This document shows positions 47,231-57,653 of a stretch of DNA of 64,000 bases, one piece after another (position 1 is the first letter of the stretch; every line of letters begins with the position of its first letter). Origin of the DNA: an uncultured Paracoccaceae bacterium (GTDB taxonomy: Bacteria > Pseudomonadota > Alphaproteobacteria > Rhodobacterales > Rhodobacteraceae); the NCBI GenBank assembly GCA_947503925.1, contig CANNFQ010000004.1:186001-250000 (forward strand), written 5' to 3'. A model generated the notes under the pieces. The model had not been told where the DNA came from. It made no database searches and was given only the letters and a program-made list of their open reading frames with translations. Position numbers and translations under genes: made by a program.

Positions 47231-48754
47231 TTAAGCATCAACATGCGCCACCTCCATATCGTGGGCGCCGCCCAGCATCAGTCCGATTTCCTCGACCGTC
47301 AGCCCCTGCGCGGGGCGGGGGGCTGAAAGCCGACCTTCGTTCAGGGCGGCAAAGCGGTCAGAGATTTCCATGAGTTCATCCAGATCCTGACTGATACAGA
47401 TCACGGCAGCCCCTTTGGCCGCCAGATCAAGCAGCGCCTGCCGGATCGCGGCGGCGGCTGAGGCATCGACCCCCCATGTCGGCTGGTTCACGACCAGCAC
47501 ATCGGGGGCTTGCAGGATCTCGCGCCCGATGACGAATTTTTGCAGGTTGCCACCCGAGAGTGACCGGGCCGCGTTCGCGGGGCCGGGGGTGCGCACGTCG
47601 AAATCCTTGATCACCCCTTCGGCAAAGCGCTTGGCCTTGGCCCAATGCAGGAAGCCTTTGGTTGTCAGGTTTTCGCGGGTCATGGCCGTCATAATCGCGT
47701 TTTCGGTCAATGACATATCGGGTGCTGCGGCGTGGCCCATCCGTTCTTCGGGTGCGGCCAGCAGACCGATCTTGCGCCGCGCATTGGGAGGCAGTTGCCC
47801 GATGGGTTGCCCTTGAAACTGCACCATGTCGGGTGCAACCCGCATTTCGCCTGACAGGGCAGCGACCAGTTCATCCTGCCCGTTGCCTGCGACGCCGCCG
47901 ATGCCCAGCACCTCGCCCTTGCTGATGTCAATCGTGATATCCCTGAGCGCTGTGCCAAATTGATGTGGCGCGGGCGCGCTGAGGGCTTGCAGCGCCAACA
48001 CGGTTTCACCGGCCGGTTTTGCGGCCTTTTCTGGGACGTGAAGTTTGGTCCCGACCATCAGTTCGGCCATTTCGCGGGCCGAGGTGGCCTTGGGGTCGCA
48101 TTCGCCCACAACTTCGCCCAGGCGCAGCACGGTGGCGTTGTCGCAAAGGGTCCGGATTTCTTCGAGCTTGTGCGAGATATAGAGGATCGCTGTGCCCTCA
48201 CCGCTGAGTTGTTTGAGCGTTTCAAATAGGATCGCCACCTCTTGCGGGGTCAGCACCGATGTCGGTTCATCCATGATCAAGAGCTTGGGGTCTTGCAGCA
48301 GGCAGCGGATAATCTCGACCCGCTGCCGTTCACCTGCCGAGAGTTCGCCAACGATCCGGTCAGGGTCGAGCGGTAGCCCGTATTGATCAGAGACCTTGCG
48401 CACCTGTGCGGCGATTTCGCGCTGCGGTGGCGGGTTTTCCATGCCAAGGGCGATGTTTTCGGCGACGTTCATGGCGTCAAAGAGCGAGAAATGCTGGAAC
48501 ACCATGGCCACTCCGGCAGCGCGCGCCGCCCGTGGTTCGGCGGGGGTGAAGGTGGTGCCTTCCAATGTCATTGTCCCGCTGTCAGGCTTCACCAGCCCGT
48601 AGATTGTTTTCACCAGCGTTGATTTTCCCGCACCGTTTTCGCCGAGCAGCGCGTGAACCTCGCCCGGTTGGATCTCAAAGGAGACATCCTTATTGGCGAC
48701 GACACCGGGGTAGGCTTTGGTCAGCCCTGTAAGGCGCAGTAATGGTTCTGTCAT
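47231..48754 (-). CDS. ABC transporter ATP-binding protein (two ABC domains, nucleoside type)
   Basis: LLGENGAGKSTLVKTIYGL; LSAGERQRVEIIRCLLQDPKLLIMDEPTSVLTP; LSGGNLQKFVIGREI; start 48754. Confidence 0.93.
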   Translation of the reverse strand: MTEPLLRLTGLTKAYPGVVANKDVSFEIQPGEVHALLGENGAGKSTLVKTIYGLVKPDSGTMTLEGTTFTPAEPRAARAAGVAMVFQHFSLFDAMNVAENIALGMENPPPQREIAAQVRKVSDQYGLPLDPDRIVGELSAGERQRVEIIRCLLQDPKLLIMDEPTSVLTPQEVAILFETLKQLSGEGTAILYISHKLEEIRTLCDNATVLRLGEVVGECDPKATSAREMAELMVGTKLHVPEKAAKPAGETVLALQALSAPAPHQFGTALRDITIDISKGEVLGIGGVAGNGQDELVAALSGEMRVAPDMVQFQGQPIGQLPPNARRKIGLLAAPEERMGHAAAPDMSLTENAIMTAMTRENLTTKGFLHWAKAKRFAEGVIKDFDVRTPGPANAARSLSGGNLQKFVIGREILQAPDVLVVNQPTWGVDASAAAAIRQALLDLAAKGAAVICISQDLDELMEISDRFAALNEGRLSAPRPAQGLTVEEIGLMLGGAHDMEVAHVDA

Positions 48755-49491
48755 CCGGCGTGGTCCTTGATGGCGCGATTTTGCGGGCTGATCATGGCGG
48801 TCGCGACGCCCAATGCAATGGCCGCCGGATGCTTTCCAAGGCCCGGATCCCCGATTGGACACGCGATGCGCGATATGCTGGCGGGGCTATGCCCCAATGC
48901 GGCGAGCCGCGACTTGAACCGCGCCCATTTGGTGGCCGATCCGATCAATCCCGCGCTTGCGAAGCGCCGCGACAGGATGGCGTGGCAAAGGGTCAGGTCG
49001 ATGTCATGACTATAGGTCAGGATCAGATGTTCGGCATTGTCCGGCGCGTGTTTGACGGCTGTAACCGGGTCCTTTGCCACAAGCGTTGTTGTTTCGGTTT
49101 CGGGAAACCGGCTTGCGTCCGTGTCGACCCAGGTGATGTCGAAATCCGGCAGCGGGGCCGTGGCATGCACGATGGCCCGCCCCACATGGCCCGCGCCGTA
49201 GATCCAAAGCGGACGCTTGTTTGGTTCGGTCAGGCTCTCCGCCTTTTCCCATGTCAAGGTCACCGACCCGCCGCAGCATTGGCCCAGCGCAGGGCCAAGC
49301 GGGATTGTCCGGCTGAACCGGTCGCGGCCCTCGGTGAGCATCCTACGCGCTTCGGTCATGGCGTCCCATTCCAGCGTGCCGCCGCCGATTGTTCCCTCGG
49401 TCCGGTCGGCCCAGACCAGCATTTGCGTGCCAGCCTCTCGCGGGACTGAGCCAGCGGTTTTGCTGACAGTGATGCGGATGCAATTGGTCAT
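48751..49491 (-). CDS. xdhC: Xanthine dehydrogenase accessory protein XdhC
   Basis: VSKTAGSVPREAGTQMLVWADRTEGTIGGGTLEWDAM; GAGHVGRAIVHATAPLPDFDITWVDTD. Confidence 0.9.
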   Translation of the reverse strand: MTNCIRITVSKTAGSVPREAGTQMLVWADRTEGTIGGGTLEWDAMTEARRMLTEGRDRFSRTIPLGPALGQCCGGSVTLTWEKAESLTEPNKRPLWIYGAGHVGRAIVHATAPLPDFDITWVDTDASRFPETETTTLVAKDPVTAVKHAPDNAEHLILTYSHDIDLTLCHAILSRRFASAGLIGSATKWARFKSRLAALGHSPASISRIACPIGDPGLGKHPAAIALGVATAMISPQNRAIKDHAG

Positions 49492-51794
49492 CCGCGCGCC
49501 CTTTGCACGGCGTTCAACACTTCCTCGGCCGTGGCGGGGGCCTGCAGGTCGGGGTAGTTTGGACCGCTGGCGCTGACTGCATCAGACAGGGCCAGGAAAG
49601 CCGAGATGCCCAGCATGAACGGCGGTTCGCCCACGGCTTTGGATCGGTAGATCGTCTGTGCCGGGTTGGGTTCGTCCCAGAGGGCGACATTGAAAATGTC
49701 GGGCCGGTCCGAGCAGGCCGGGATCTTATAGGTGGCGGGGGCGTGTGTGCGCAGCCGTCCTTTGTCATCCCAGACCAGTTCTTCGGTAGTGAGCCAGCCA
49801 GCCCCTTGCACATAGCCGCCTTCGATTTGCCCGATATCAAGGGCCGGGTTCAGCGAGGCCCCGGCATCATGCAGGATATCGGTGCGCAGGATGCGGTTTT
49901 CGCCGGTTAGCGTGTCGATCACAACTTCGGTGATGGCGGCCCCTTGGGCGAAATAGAAAAACGGCGTGCCTTCCCCCTTGATCCGGTCCCAGTTCAGCCC
50001 GGGTGTCTTGTAGAACCCTGTGGCAGAGAGGCTGACCCGGTTGAGATAGGCAGTTTGTGCTGCTTTGGCGAAGCTGATCCGTTCATCGCCGATTTGCACC
50101 ATCCCGTCCTTGAACTGGATGTTTTCCGTGGCGGTCTGGTGCAGTTCCGCCAGGCAGGCCGCGATCCTGTCGCGGATGATGTCGCAGGCATTGGCCACCG
50201 CCATGCCGTTCAGGTCGGAGCCCGAGGAGGCGGCGGTGGCGGAGGTGTTGGGGACCTTGCCGGTGTCGGTGGCGGTGATCTTGACCTGTGCGGTGTCGAT
50301 CCCGAACCGATGGGCCGCGACCTGAGCGACCTTTTGGAACAGCCCTTGCCCCATTTCGGTCCCGCCATGGTTCATATGCACCGACCCGTCCTGGTAAACA
50401 TGTACCAGCGCCCCCGCCTGATTGAGGTGGGATAGGGTGAAGGAGATGCCGAATTTCACCGGGCTGAAGGCGATCCCTTTCTTCAGGATCGATTGGCGGG
50501 CGTTCCAATCCGCGATGGCGGCACGCCGGTTGTGATAGTCGGCAGTTTCCAGCAGCTTTTCCGTCATCCCGTGCAGGATGAAATCGCTGACGGGCATATG
50601 GTAGGGCGTTGTTTGTAGGGGGGATGGGTCAAGACCCATCTTACGTTGTGGCATCGCCTGATAGTAGTTTTGCTGCCGGACCTCTGCCGGGTCGAGATTC
50701 AGTTCTGCGGCGATGTGATCCATCACCCGTTCGATCCCCAGCACCCCTTGCGGCCCGCCGAACCCCCGATAGGCCGTGGCCGATTGTGTGTTGGTTTTCA
50801 GCCGATGCGAGGTGATCCGTGCATTGGGCAGATGATAGGCGTTATCGGCATGCAGCATCGCCCGATCCGCCACCGGCAGCGACAGATCCAGCGCCCAGCC
50901 GCAGCGTGTGGCCTGGGTGAAATCGACCGCCAGAAGTTGCCCGTCATCGTTGAAACCGGCCACGTAATCGATCCGGAAATCATGCCGCTTGCCGGTGATC
51001 ATCATGTCATCATCGCGGTCATAGCGCATTTTGCAGGGCTTGCCGGTTTGGCGCGCTGCAACTGCACAGGCGACAGCGAGCGCATTGCCCTGGCTTTCCT
51101 TGCCGCCGAAACCGCCGCCCATCCGCCGCACTTCGCAGCGGACCGCATGCATCGGCACGCCCAATGCATCGGCCACCTTGTGCTGGATCTCGGTCGGGTG
51201 CTGGGTGGAGCTATGTACCAGCATATCGCCGCCTTCCTGCGGCAGGGCCAGCGCGGCTTGCCCTTCGAGGTAGAAATGTTCCTGGCCGCCCATATTGATA
51301 CTGCCTTGCAGCTGATGCGGTGCCTCTGACAGTGCCTGATCAACGTGGCCTTTGGTCCAGATGCGTGGCCCGTCTTCGAACCGGCAATCGGCGGCAAGTG
51401 CCTCATCGATTGTCAGGATCGGCGTTTCTTCAGCATAGCTGAGTTGCCCCATCCGGGCCGCCTTGCGGGCGTTCAAATGGCTATCGGCCACCACCAGAAA
51501 GAGGGGCTGGCCAATGTAGTGAACGGTCCCGTCCGACAGGAGCGGTTCGTCGTGGATTGACGGTGACACGTCATTGGCAAAGGGCAGGTCATCCGCCGTC
51601 AGGACTGCAATAACGCCGGTCGCTTGCCGGACCCCAGACAGGTCCATTCCCGTGATCTGGCCCTTGGCGATATCTGACAGGCCAAAGGCCAGATGCAAGG
51701 TGCCCGCAGGTGTCGGGATATCGTCGATATAGCGCGCGGTTCCGCTGACATGCAGGGCGGCGGCATCATGGGGGAGCGGTTTTGCGACGCTCAT
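49488..51794 (-). CDS. xdhB: Xanthine dehydrogenase molybdopterin-binding subunit XdhB
   Basis: 768 aa; [69 protein letters not shown]. Confidence 0.94.
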   Translation of the reverse strand: MSVAKPLPHDAAALHVSGTARYIDDIPTPAGTLHLAFGLSDIAKGQITGMDLSGVRQATGVIAVLTADDLPFANDVSPSIHDEPLLSDGTVHYIGQPLFLVVADSHLNARKAARMGQLSYAEETPILTIDEALAADCRFEDGPRIWTKGHVDQALSEAPHQLQGSINMGGQEHFYLEGQAALALPQEGGDMLVHSSTQHPTEIQHKVADALGVPMHAVRCEVRRMGGGFGGKESQGNALAVACAVAARQTGKPCKMRYDRDDDMMITGKRHDFRIDYVAGFNDDGQLLAVDFTQATRCGWALDLSLPVADRAMLHADNAYHLPNARITSHRLKTNTQSATAYRGFGGPQGVLGIERVMDHIAAELNLDPAEVRQQNYYQAMPQRKMGLDPSPLQTTPYHMPVSDFILHGMTEKLLETADYHNRRAAIADWNARQSILKKGIAFSPVKFGISFTLSHLNQAGALVHVYQDGSVHMNHGGTEMGQGLFQKVAQVAAHRFGIDTAQVKITATDTGKVPNTSATAASSGSDLNGMAVANACDIIRDRIAACLAELHQTATENIQFKDGMVQIGDERISFAKAAQTAYLNRVSLSATGFYKTPGLNWDRIKGEGTPFFYFAQGAAITEVVIDTLTGENRILRTDILHDAGASLNPALDIGQIEGGYVQGAGWLTTEELVWDDKGRLRTHAPATYKIPACSDRPDIFNVALWDEPNPAQTIYRSKAVGEPPFMLGISAFLALSDAVSASGPNYPDLQAPATAEEVLNAVQRARG
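50623..50645. repeat. Palindromic repeat GATGGGT-CAAG-ACCCATC + TTACG inside xdhB
   Basis: Close variant of intergenic element at 32119..32142. Confidence 0.6.
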
Positions 51795-53146
51795 GCCTGC
51801 ACCTCCAACACGGATGTGGGTTGGCCATTGAGATCTGCATAGTAGCGGTGCAGCAGGTTTTCCGCGATTTGTAACCGATAGCTGGCGGAGGCGCGCATAT
51901 CGGTCATCGGAGTGTAGTCGTCACCGAATTTCGGCGCAGCGGCCGCAATGGTTGCCGTGGTCCAGGATTGCCCGATCAACGCCTGTTCAACCGCATTGGC
52001 CCGGTGCGGTGTGCCCGCCATACCGCCAAAGGCGATCCGCGCGTCGTTGATGGTGCCATCCGCGATGGTCAGGTTGAAGCAGCCACAGATGGCGGAGATA
52101 TCCTGATCAAAGCGTTTGGAAATCTTGTAGCAACGCAAACCGGGTGCTGATTGGGGCAAAGTGACCCCCGTGACCAGCTCGCCCGGCGCGCGGTCTTGTT
52201 TGCCATAAGTGAGAAAAAAATCTTCAATCGGCATATCGCGGGTCTTGTCGCCGTGGCGCAGATGCAGCGCGGCCCCAAGCGCGATCAGGGCAGGGGGGTT
52301 GTCGCCAATGGGCGATCCATTGGCGATATTACCACCGACTGTGGCGGCATTGCGTACCTGTTCGGACCCGTAACGCCGGATCATTTCGGCGTAGGATGGG
52401 TGATATTCACCCATCACCGACAGAACCTCGGTCATGGTGACTGCAGCGCCGAATGTGATGGTGCCGGCGTCGATGGATGTCTCGCGTAGTTCCGCACAGC
52501 GGTTCAGAAAGGCGATATCGTTCAGGTCGCGCAGCTGTTTGGTGACCCAAAGCCCCACATCCGTGGCCCCGGCGACCAATGTCGCATCGGGGTTGGCTGC
52601 ATACCAAGTGGCCAGATCGTCCAAGGTTTCGGGGGCGTAGCGTTGTGCGGTCACATCTGGTGCTGCGTCGTTCATCCATGTTGGCACAGGTGCCGCTTCG
52701 GCGGCTTTTGCCGCCCGGATGATTGGGGCATAGCCGGTACAACGGCAAAGGTTTCCCGCCAGAACATTATCATGATCCGTGCGGCCCAGTTTGTGACCCG
52801 CCGCCATAGAAGCGATGAAGCCCGGGGTGCAGAACCCGCATTGTGATCCGTGATGATCCACCATGGCCTGCTGGACCGGGTGCAGCGCGCCGTCGGGCCC
52901 TTTGATCCCCTCGACCGTGCGTACGGCCTTGCCATGCAGCTGCGGCAGAAACAGGATGCAGGCGTTTAGCGCCTTGGTGCCATTTTCATCGCTGACAACC
53001 ACGGTACAGGCCCCGCAATCGCCCTCATTGCAGCCTTCCTTTGTCCCGCAAAGCCCTTCGTCTTCGCGCAGCCAATCCAGCAATGTGCGCGTTGGCGCGG
53101 CATCGACCTGGACGGTTTCCCCGTTTAGAAGAAACGTGACATTCAT
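51791..53146 (-). CDS. xdhA: Xanthine dehydrogenase small (2Fe-2S/FAD) subunit XdhA
   Basis: [57 protein letters not shown] domain C-terminal. Confidence 0.94.
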   Translation of the reverse strand: MNVTFLLNGETVQVDAAPTRTLLDWLREDEGLCGTKEGCNEGDCGACTVVVSDENGTKALNACILFLPQLHGKAVRTVEGIKGPDGALHPVQQAMVDHHGSQCGFCTPGFIASMAAGHKLGRTDHDNVLAGNLCRCTGYAPIIRAAKAAEAAPVPTWMNDAAPDVTAQRYAPETLDDLATWYAANPDATLVAGATDVGLWVTKQLRDLNDIAFLNRCAELRETSIDAGTITFGAAVTMTEVLSVMGEYHPSYAEMIRRYGSEQVRNAATVGGNIANGSPIGDNPPALIALGAALHLRHGDKTRDMPIEDFFLTYGKQDRAPGELVTGVTLPQSAPGLRCYKISKRFDQDISAICGCFNLTIADGTINDARIAFGGMAGTPHRANAVEQALIGQSWTTATIAAAAPKFGDDYTPMTDMRASASYRLQIAENLLHRYYADLNGQPTSVLEVQA

Positions 53147-53343
53147 GTGTTAACCTGCCGCGGTACCAGTTGTTTCGGCGTCGGTGACCCTATGTCGATG
53201 CGGCGTAGACATCGGGTTTTGATCTGTCGGTTAGCAAACCCAGACCGACTTTGAAAAGCAAGGAGTTTTTGCCTTGTGCGAAGGTCCTTCAAAAAAAGAC
53301 CAAGAATGCGGCAGGCCCGAACGTCTGCTGCAAGCCATCTGAT

Positions 53344-53985
53344 CTAAGGATTGATTTCCTGGGCCACGACCTCGCCCTTGTGCAAGAGCGCGTCGACCCA
53401 GCGGGCATTGTCGGCGAAGCTTTCGTAGATGGTGACGAAGCTGGTTGTTTTGGATAGCCGGTCAATCCGTCGTCCACAGGGTTCTGTCCGCCCGGCCCGG
53501 CAGAAGGAGGCCTTGATCACCTCGTAAGCTTCGTCCGTGATCGTATAGGGTTGATCGATCCCGACATCGGCATAGCGCACCAGTTCATGTGTGCCGACAT
53601 CGCCAAAAATGATCAGTGCGCCTGACAACTGGCGGGCGCAGCCATCCCGAAATCCGTCAATAAAGAATGTATGCAGGCCGGTTGCGCCCGGTTTGGTGTC
53701 GTAGATGTCATAACCCGAGACGCTGTCGATCTTGGTGCCCATGTCGCGTTTGCGCACGGTGCAATTGCGCGCCAATTGACCAAATGGGACCTTGTCATCG
53801 GCGGTTACATCGTTGCTGCCCGTTGCATCGGACGTGCCGATAAATCCGATGCCGCGTTCCGATTGGCCATCAACATTGCTCATCAAATCGATCTGCGCCA
53901 GCGGGTCGGCGCAGCCGGTCAGCACGGTCATTGTGACCGCAAGCAGAGTGATGCGTGAAGGTGCCAAATCCAGATCCCGTCCCAA
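53344..53985 (-). CDS. Putative lipoprotein, hypothetical
   Basis: Lipobox TVLTGCADP; Cys-containing secreted-type protein. Confidence 0.65.
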   Translation of the reverse strand: MGRDLDLAPSRITLLAVTMTVLTGCADPLAQIDLMSNVDGQSERGIGFIGTSDATGSNDVTADDKVPFGQLARNCTVRKRDMGTKIDSVSGYDIYDTKPGATGLHTFFIDGFRDGCARQLSGALIIFGDVGTHELVRYADVGIDQPYTITDEAYEVIKASFCRAGRTEPCGRRIDRLSKTTSFVTIYESFADNARWVDALLHKGEVVAQEINP

Positions 53986-54045
53986 GGAAGATTGGCGCGT
54001 CTTAACGAAAACTTCATAATTCGTCTAGTGAGGGTGAGTTTGACG

Positions 54046-57000
54046 TTACGCGTCTTCGACCTCGATCACCCCGCCAAGGCTGCGCAATGCGCCCTTGATC
54101 TGCGGGTTTACGGGGAAATCATCGCCCAGATCGAGCTCAACCTCGCCCGGCAGGTCATCGCCCATCAGACAGAAATAGATCGGCCCTTTGCCGGCGCGCA
54201 CCCCGTCCCTTTTCGCGTTTTGGAGGATTGACGCGACCGCGTTGATGGCATCAGGCCCGTCGATGAAAACCCGCAACCCGGCCCCGCCCGCATCCGCCAC
54301 CACATTGTCGATCGGCGCCACGGAGCGCCCGAGTAATTTGAGTTGATCCGCTTCCATCGTTGCCTCACAGGTCAAGACGATCTGCGCCCCAGTTTCGAGG
54401 AACTCCCGGGCCGTTTCCAGCGTATCAGAGAACATGGTGACTTCGTATTGACCCGTCGGATCGGAGAGCTGGACAAAGGCAAACCGGTTGCCCCGCGCTG
54501 ATTTGCGTTCCTGCCGGCCGGAGACAGTGCCCGCCATCTTGACGATGGCCGCCCCTTTTTCTGCGCGGGCGGTCACCTCATCGAGCGTCATGATCTGTTT
54601 GCGTTTCAGTGGTCCCATATAGTCATCGAGCGGGTGGCCGGAGAGGTAGAAACCGATCGCCTTGAACTCCTCGGCCAGTCGTTCGGCGGGCAGCCAGTCG
54701 TCGCCGCCCATCAGGCGCGGTTCGGGCAGATCCTCGCCCGCGTCCCCGAAAAGCGAGACCTGATCGGATGATTTCTGATCATGGATCGCTGCTGAATAGG
54801 CGGTCAGCGCGTCGAGGCTGCCCATAACCCGTCGTCGGTTGGGGTCAAGCATGTCGAAGGCCCCTGCACGCGCGAGCATTTCCAAGGGCCGTTTGCCAAT
54901 CCGTTTCAGATCGCAGCGCCGGGCGAAATCGAAGAGATTGACGAAAGGTTTGGAAGACCCGCCCCGGACTTGATCCGGGGCCTCCTGGTTGAAGTCCCGG
55001 GTCGGGCCCGGGACGGTGTCACCTGCGCCATCCCGCGCGTCGACGATCAGTTTCATTGCTTCCACACCGACGTTTTTCAGCGCGCCAAGCCCGTAGACCA
55101 GTTTGCCCTCGTGCACGTCGAAGGTCGCCATGGATCGGTTCACGCAAGGCGGGATGTAGTCGAGCCCCAGCCCTTTTTTGACCTCCTGGAAATAGACGCC
55201 CAGCTTGTCCGTCAGGTGGATATCGCAATTCATCACCCCGGCCATGAATTCCACTGGGTGGTTCGCCTTGAGCCATGCGGTTTGATAGCTGACCACCGCA
55301 TAGGCGGCGGCGTGCGATTTGTTGAATCCGTAATTGGCGAATTTTTCCAGCAGGTCGAAAACCTCGGTCGCCTTTTTCTTGTCGACCCCGTTTTCCATCG
55401 CCCCTTTTTCGAATTTCGGGCGTTCCTTGGCCATTTCCTCGGCGATTTTCTTGCCCATGGCGCGGCGCAAGAGGTCGGCGCCGCCAAGCGAGTAGCCCGC
55501 CATGACCTGCGCAATCTGCATCACCTGTTCCTGATAGACGATGATGCCTTGGGTTTCTTCGAGGATGTAGTCGATGGACGGGTGGATCGACTCAAGGTCC
55601 TTCTGCCCGTTCTTCACCTCGCAATAGGTCGGGATGTTTTCCATCGGGCCGGGACGATAAAGTGCCACCAGTGCCACGATATCCTCGATACAGGTGGGTT
55701 TCATCCGCTTGAGCGCGTCCATCATGCCGCTGGATTCCACCTGGAACACGGCGATGGTTTTGGCAGAGGAATAAAGCGCGTAGGATTTTTCGTCATCCAG
55801 GGGGATCGCCCCGATGTCGTATTCAAACCCTTCGGGTGCTTCGTAAAGCTGGGTACCATCGGCACTGACGTTCAGTGGTCGCCCGGCCGCCCGGATCAGT
55901 TTGACCGCGTTTTCGATCACAGTCAGGGTTTTGAGCCCCAGAAAGTCGAATTTGACCAGCCCGGCCTGTTCTACCCATTTCATGTTGAACTGGGTGGCGG
56001 GCATGTCGGAACGCGGGTCCTGATAGAGGGGTACAAGTTCGTCGAGCGGTCTGTCCCCGATCACGACACCGGCGGCGTGGGTGGAGGCGTTGCGCAGCAA
56101 TCCTTCGACCTGTTGGGCGTAGGTCAGCAGACGGTCCACGACCTCTTCGGCGTTTGCCTCTTCGCGCAGGCGCGGTTCATCGGCGAGCGCCTTTTCGATG
56201 CTGACGGGTTTGACCCCTTCGACTGGGATCATCTTCGAGAGCCGGTCCACCTGGCCGTAAGGCATTTGCAACACCCGGCCCACGTCGCGCACTGCGGCCT
56301 TCGACAGTAGTGCACCGAAGGTGATGATCTGCCCCACCTTGTCGCGCCCGTATTTTTTCTGCACGTAACGGATGACCTCTTCGCGCCGGTCCATGCAGAA
56401 ATCGATGTCGAAATCGGGCATGGAGACCCGCTCGGGGTTCAGGAACCGCTCAAACAGCAGACTGTATCGCAGCGGATCAAGGTCGGTAATCAGCAACGCA
56501 TAGGCCACCAATGACCCGGCACCGGACCCCCGGCCCGGTCCCACCGGGATGTTGTTATCTTTGGCCCATTTGATGAAGTCGGCGACGATCAGGAAGTAGC
56601 CGGGAAAGCCCATACCTTCGATGATCCCAAGTTCGAATTCGAGCCTGTCTTCGTATTCCTCGACCTCTGCGGCGTGGGGGATGACGGCAAGCCGTGCTTT
56701 CAGCCCTTCTTCGGCCTGACGGCGCAGTTCGGCCACCTCATCATCCGCGAATTTTGGTAGGATGGGATCGCGTTTATAGGCCTTGAAGGCGCAGCGTTTG
56801 GCGATTTCGACGGTGTTTTCTATCGCTTCAGGTAGATCGGCGAAAAGCGTCGCCATTTCCTGCGGGGATTTGAGGTAATGCTGTGGTGTCAGCCTGCGCC
56901 GTGTTTCTTGCTGATCAACATAAGCGCCTTCTGCGATGCAGATCAGGGCGTCGTGGGCTTCGAAGAGTTCGGTCTTTGGGAAGTAGACATCGTTGGTTGC

Positions 57001-57618
57001 GACCAGTGGCAGGTTCTTGGCATAGGCCATTTCGATATGGCCGCGTTCGGATAAGCGCTCTGCCTCTGGCAGTCCGTCGCCGGGGTGGCGTTGCAGTTCC
57101 ACATAAAGCCGGTCGGGATAGATTGTGGCCAGCCGGTCCATCAACGCCTCTGCCTTGGGGCGCTGTCCGTGGCGCAGCAGCCTGCCGATGGGTCCGTCCG
57201 GCCCGCCGGACAGGCAGATCAGCCCTTCGTGATATTGCGCCAGTACATCCACACTGACCTGCGGCAACTGTCCATCGGCATCAAGATAGGCGCAGGAGTT
57301 CAGTTTCATCAGGTTAATGTAGCCTGTTTCGTTCTGGGCCAGCAGAACGATGGGCGCGGGGTCCTCGGGCGGTTTGCCCCGCTCGGTCGCTGCGTAACCC
57401 ACATCTATCTGACAGCCGATGATCGGCTGCACCCCCGCCTTGGCGGCCCCTTCGGAAAATTCCAGCGCGCAGAACATGTTGTTGGTATCCGTCACGGCGA
57501 CGGCGGGCATATCCATATCTGCGGCAAGGCCCGGCAATTTTTTCACTGGAATCGCCCCTTCAAGAAGGGAGTATTCTGTGTGGAGGCGCAGGTGAATGAA
57601 TCGGGTTTGGTTGGTCAT
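54046..57618 (-). CDS. dnaE: DNA polymerase III subunit alpha
   Basis: FIHLRLHTEYSLLEGAIPVKKLPGLAADMDMPAVAVTDTNNMFCALEF; PDFDIDFCMDRREEVI; start MTNQTRF at 57618. Confidence 0.96.
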   Translation of the reverse strand: MTNQTRFIHLRLHTEYSLLEGAIPVKKLPGLAADMDMPAVAVTDTNNMFCALEFSEGAAKAGVQPIIGCQIDVGYAATERGKPPEDPAPIVLLAQNETGYINLMKLNSCAYLDADGQLPQVSVDVLAQYHEGLICLSGGPDGPIGRLLRHGQRPKAEALMDRLATIYPDRLYVELQRHPGDGLPEAERLSERGHIEMAYAKNLPLVATNDVYFPKTELFEAHDALICIAEGAYVDQQETRRRLTPQHYLKSPQEMATLFADLPEAIENTVEIAKRCAFKAYKRDPILPKFADDEVAELRRQAEEGLKARLAVIPHAAEVEEYEDRLEFELGIIEGMGFPGYFLIVADFIKWAKDNNIPVGPGRGSGAGSLVAYALLITDLDPLRYSLLFERFLNPERVSMPDFDIDFCMDRREEVIRYVQKKYGRDKVGQIITFGALLSKAAVRDVGRVLQMPYGQVDRLSKMIPVEGVKPVSIEKALADEPRLREEANAEEVVDRLLTYAQQVEGLLRNASTHAAGVVIGDRPLDELVPLYQDPRSDMPATQFNMKWVEQAGLVKFDFLGLKTLTVIENAVKLIRAAGRPLNVSADGTQLYEAPEGFEYDIGAIPLDDEKSYALYSSAKTIAVFQVESSGMMDALKRMKPTCIEDIVALVALYRPGPMENIPTYCEVKNGQKDLESIHPSIDYILEETQGIIVYQEQVMQIAQVMAGYSLGGADLLRRAMGKKIAEEMAKERPKFEKGAMENGVDKKKATEVFDLLEKFANYGFNKSHAAAYAVVSYQTAWLKANHPVEFMAGVMNCDIHLTDKLGVYFQEVKKGLGLDYIPPCVNRSMATFDVHEGKLVYGLGALKNVGVEAMKLIVDARDGAGDTVPGPTRDFNQEAPDQVRGGSSKPFVNLFDFARRCDLKRIGKRPLEMLARAGAFDMLDPNRRRVMGSLDALTAYSAAIHDQKSSDQVSLFGDAGEDLPEPRLMGGDDWLPAERLAEEFKAIGFYLSGHPLDDYMGPLKRKQIMTLDEVTARAEKGAAIVKMAGTVSGRQERKSARGNRFAFVQLSDPTGQYEVTMFSDTLETAREFLETGAQIVLTCEATMEADQLKLLGRSVAPIDNVVADAGGAGLRVFIDGPDAINAVASILQNAKRDGVRAGKGPIYFCLMGDDLPGEVELDLGDDFPVNPQIKGALRSLGGVIEVEDA
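54962..55014. repeat. Two palindromes inside dnaE (CCCCGGACTTGATCCGGGG; GTCCCGGGTCGGGCCCGGGAC)
   Basis: 54962..54980 and 54994..55014; in frame within dnaE. Confidence 0.8.
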
Positions 57619-57653
57619 AGGCGGACCGTAGCCGATGTTGATCTGGGTACAAG

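Noticed and set aside
52395-52415. GATGGGTGA-TAT-TCACCCATC palindrome in xdhA, similar to the xdhB/intergenic repeat
   Set aside because: It encodes [12 protein letters not shown] next to the conserved (H)[17 protein letters not shown] stretch of XdhA, so chance resemblance is more likely than insertion; alignment would settle it.
54970-56310. 446-aa plus-strand ORF opposite dnaE
   Set aside because: Antisense to dnaE; composition typical of a frame shadow.
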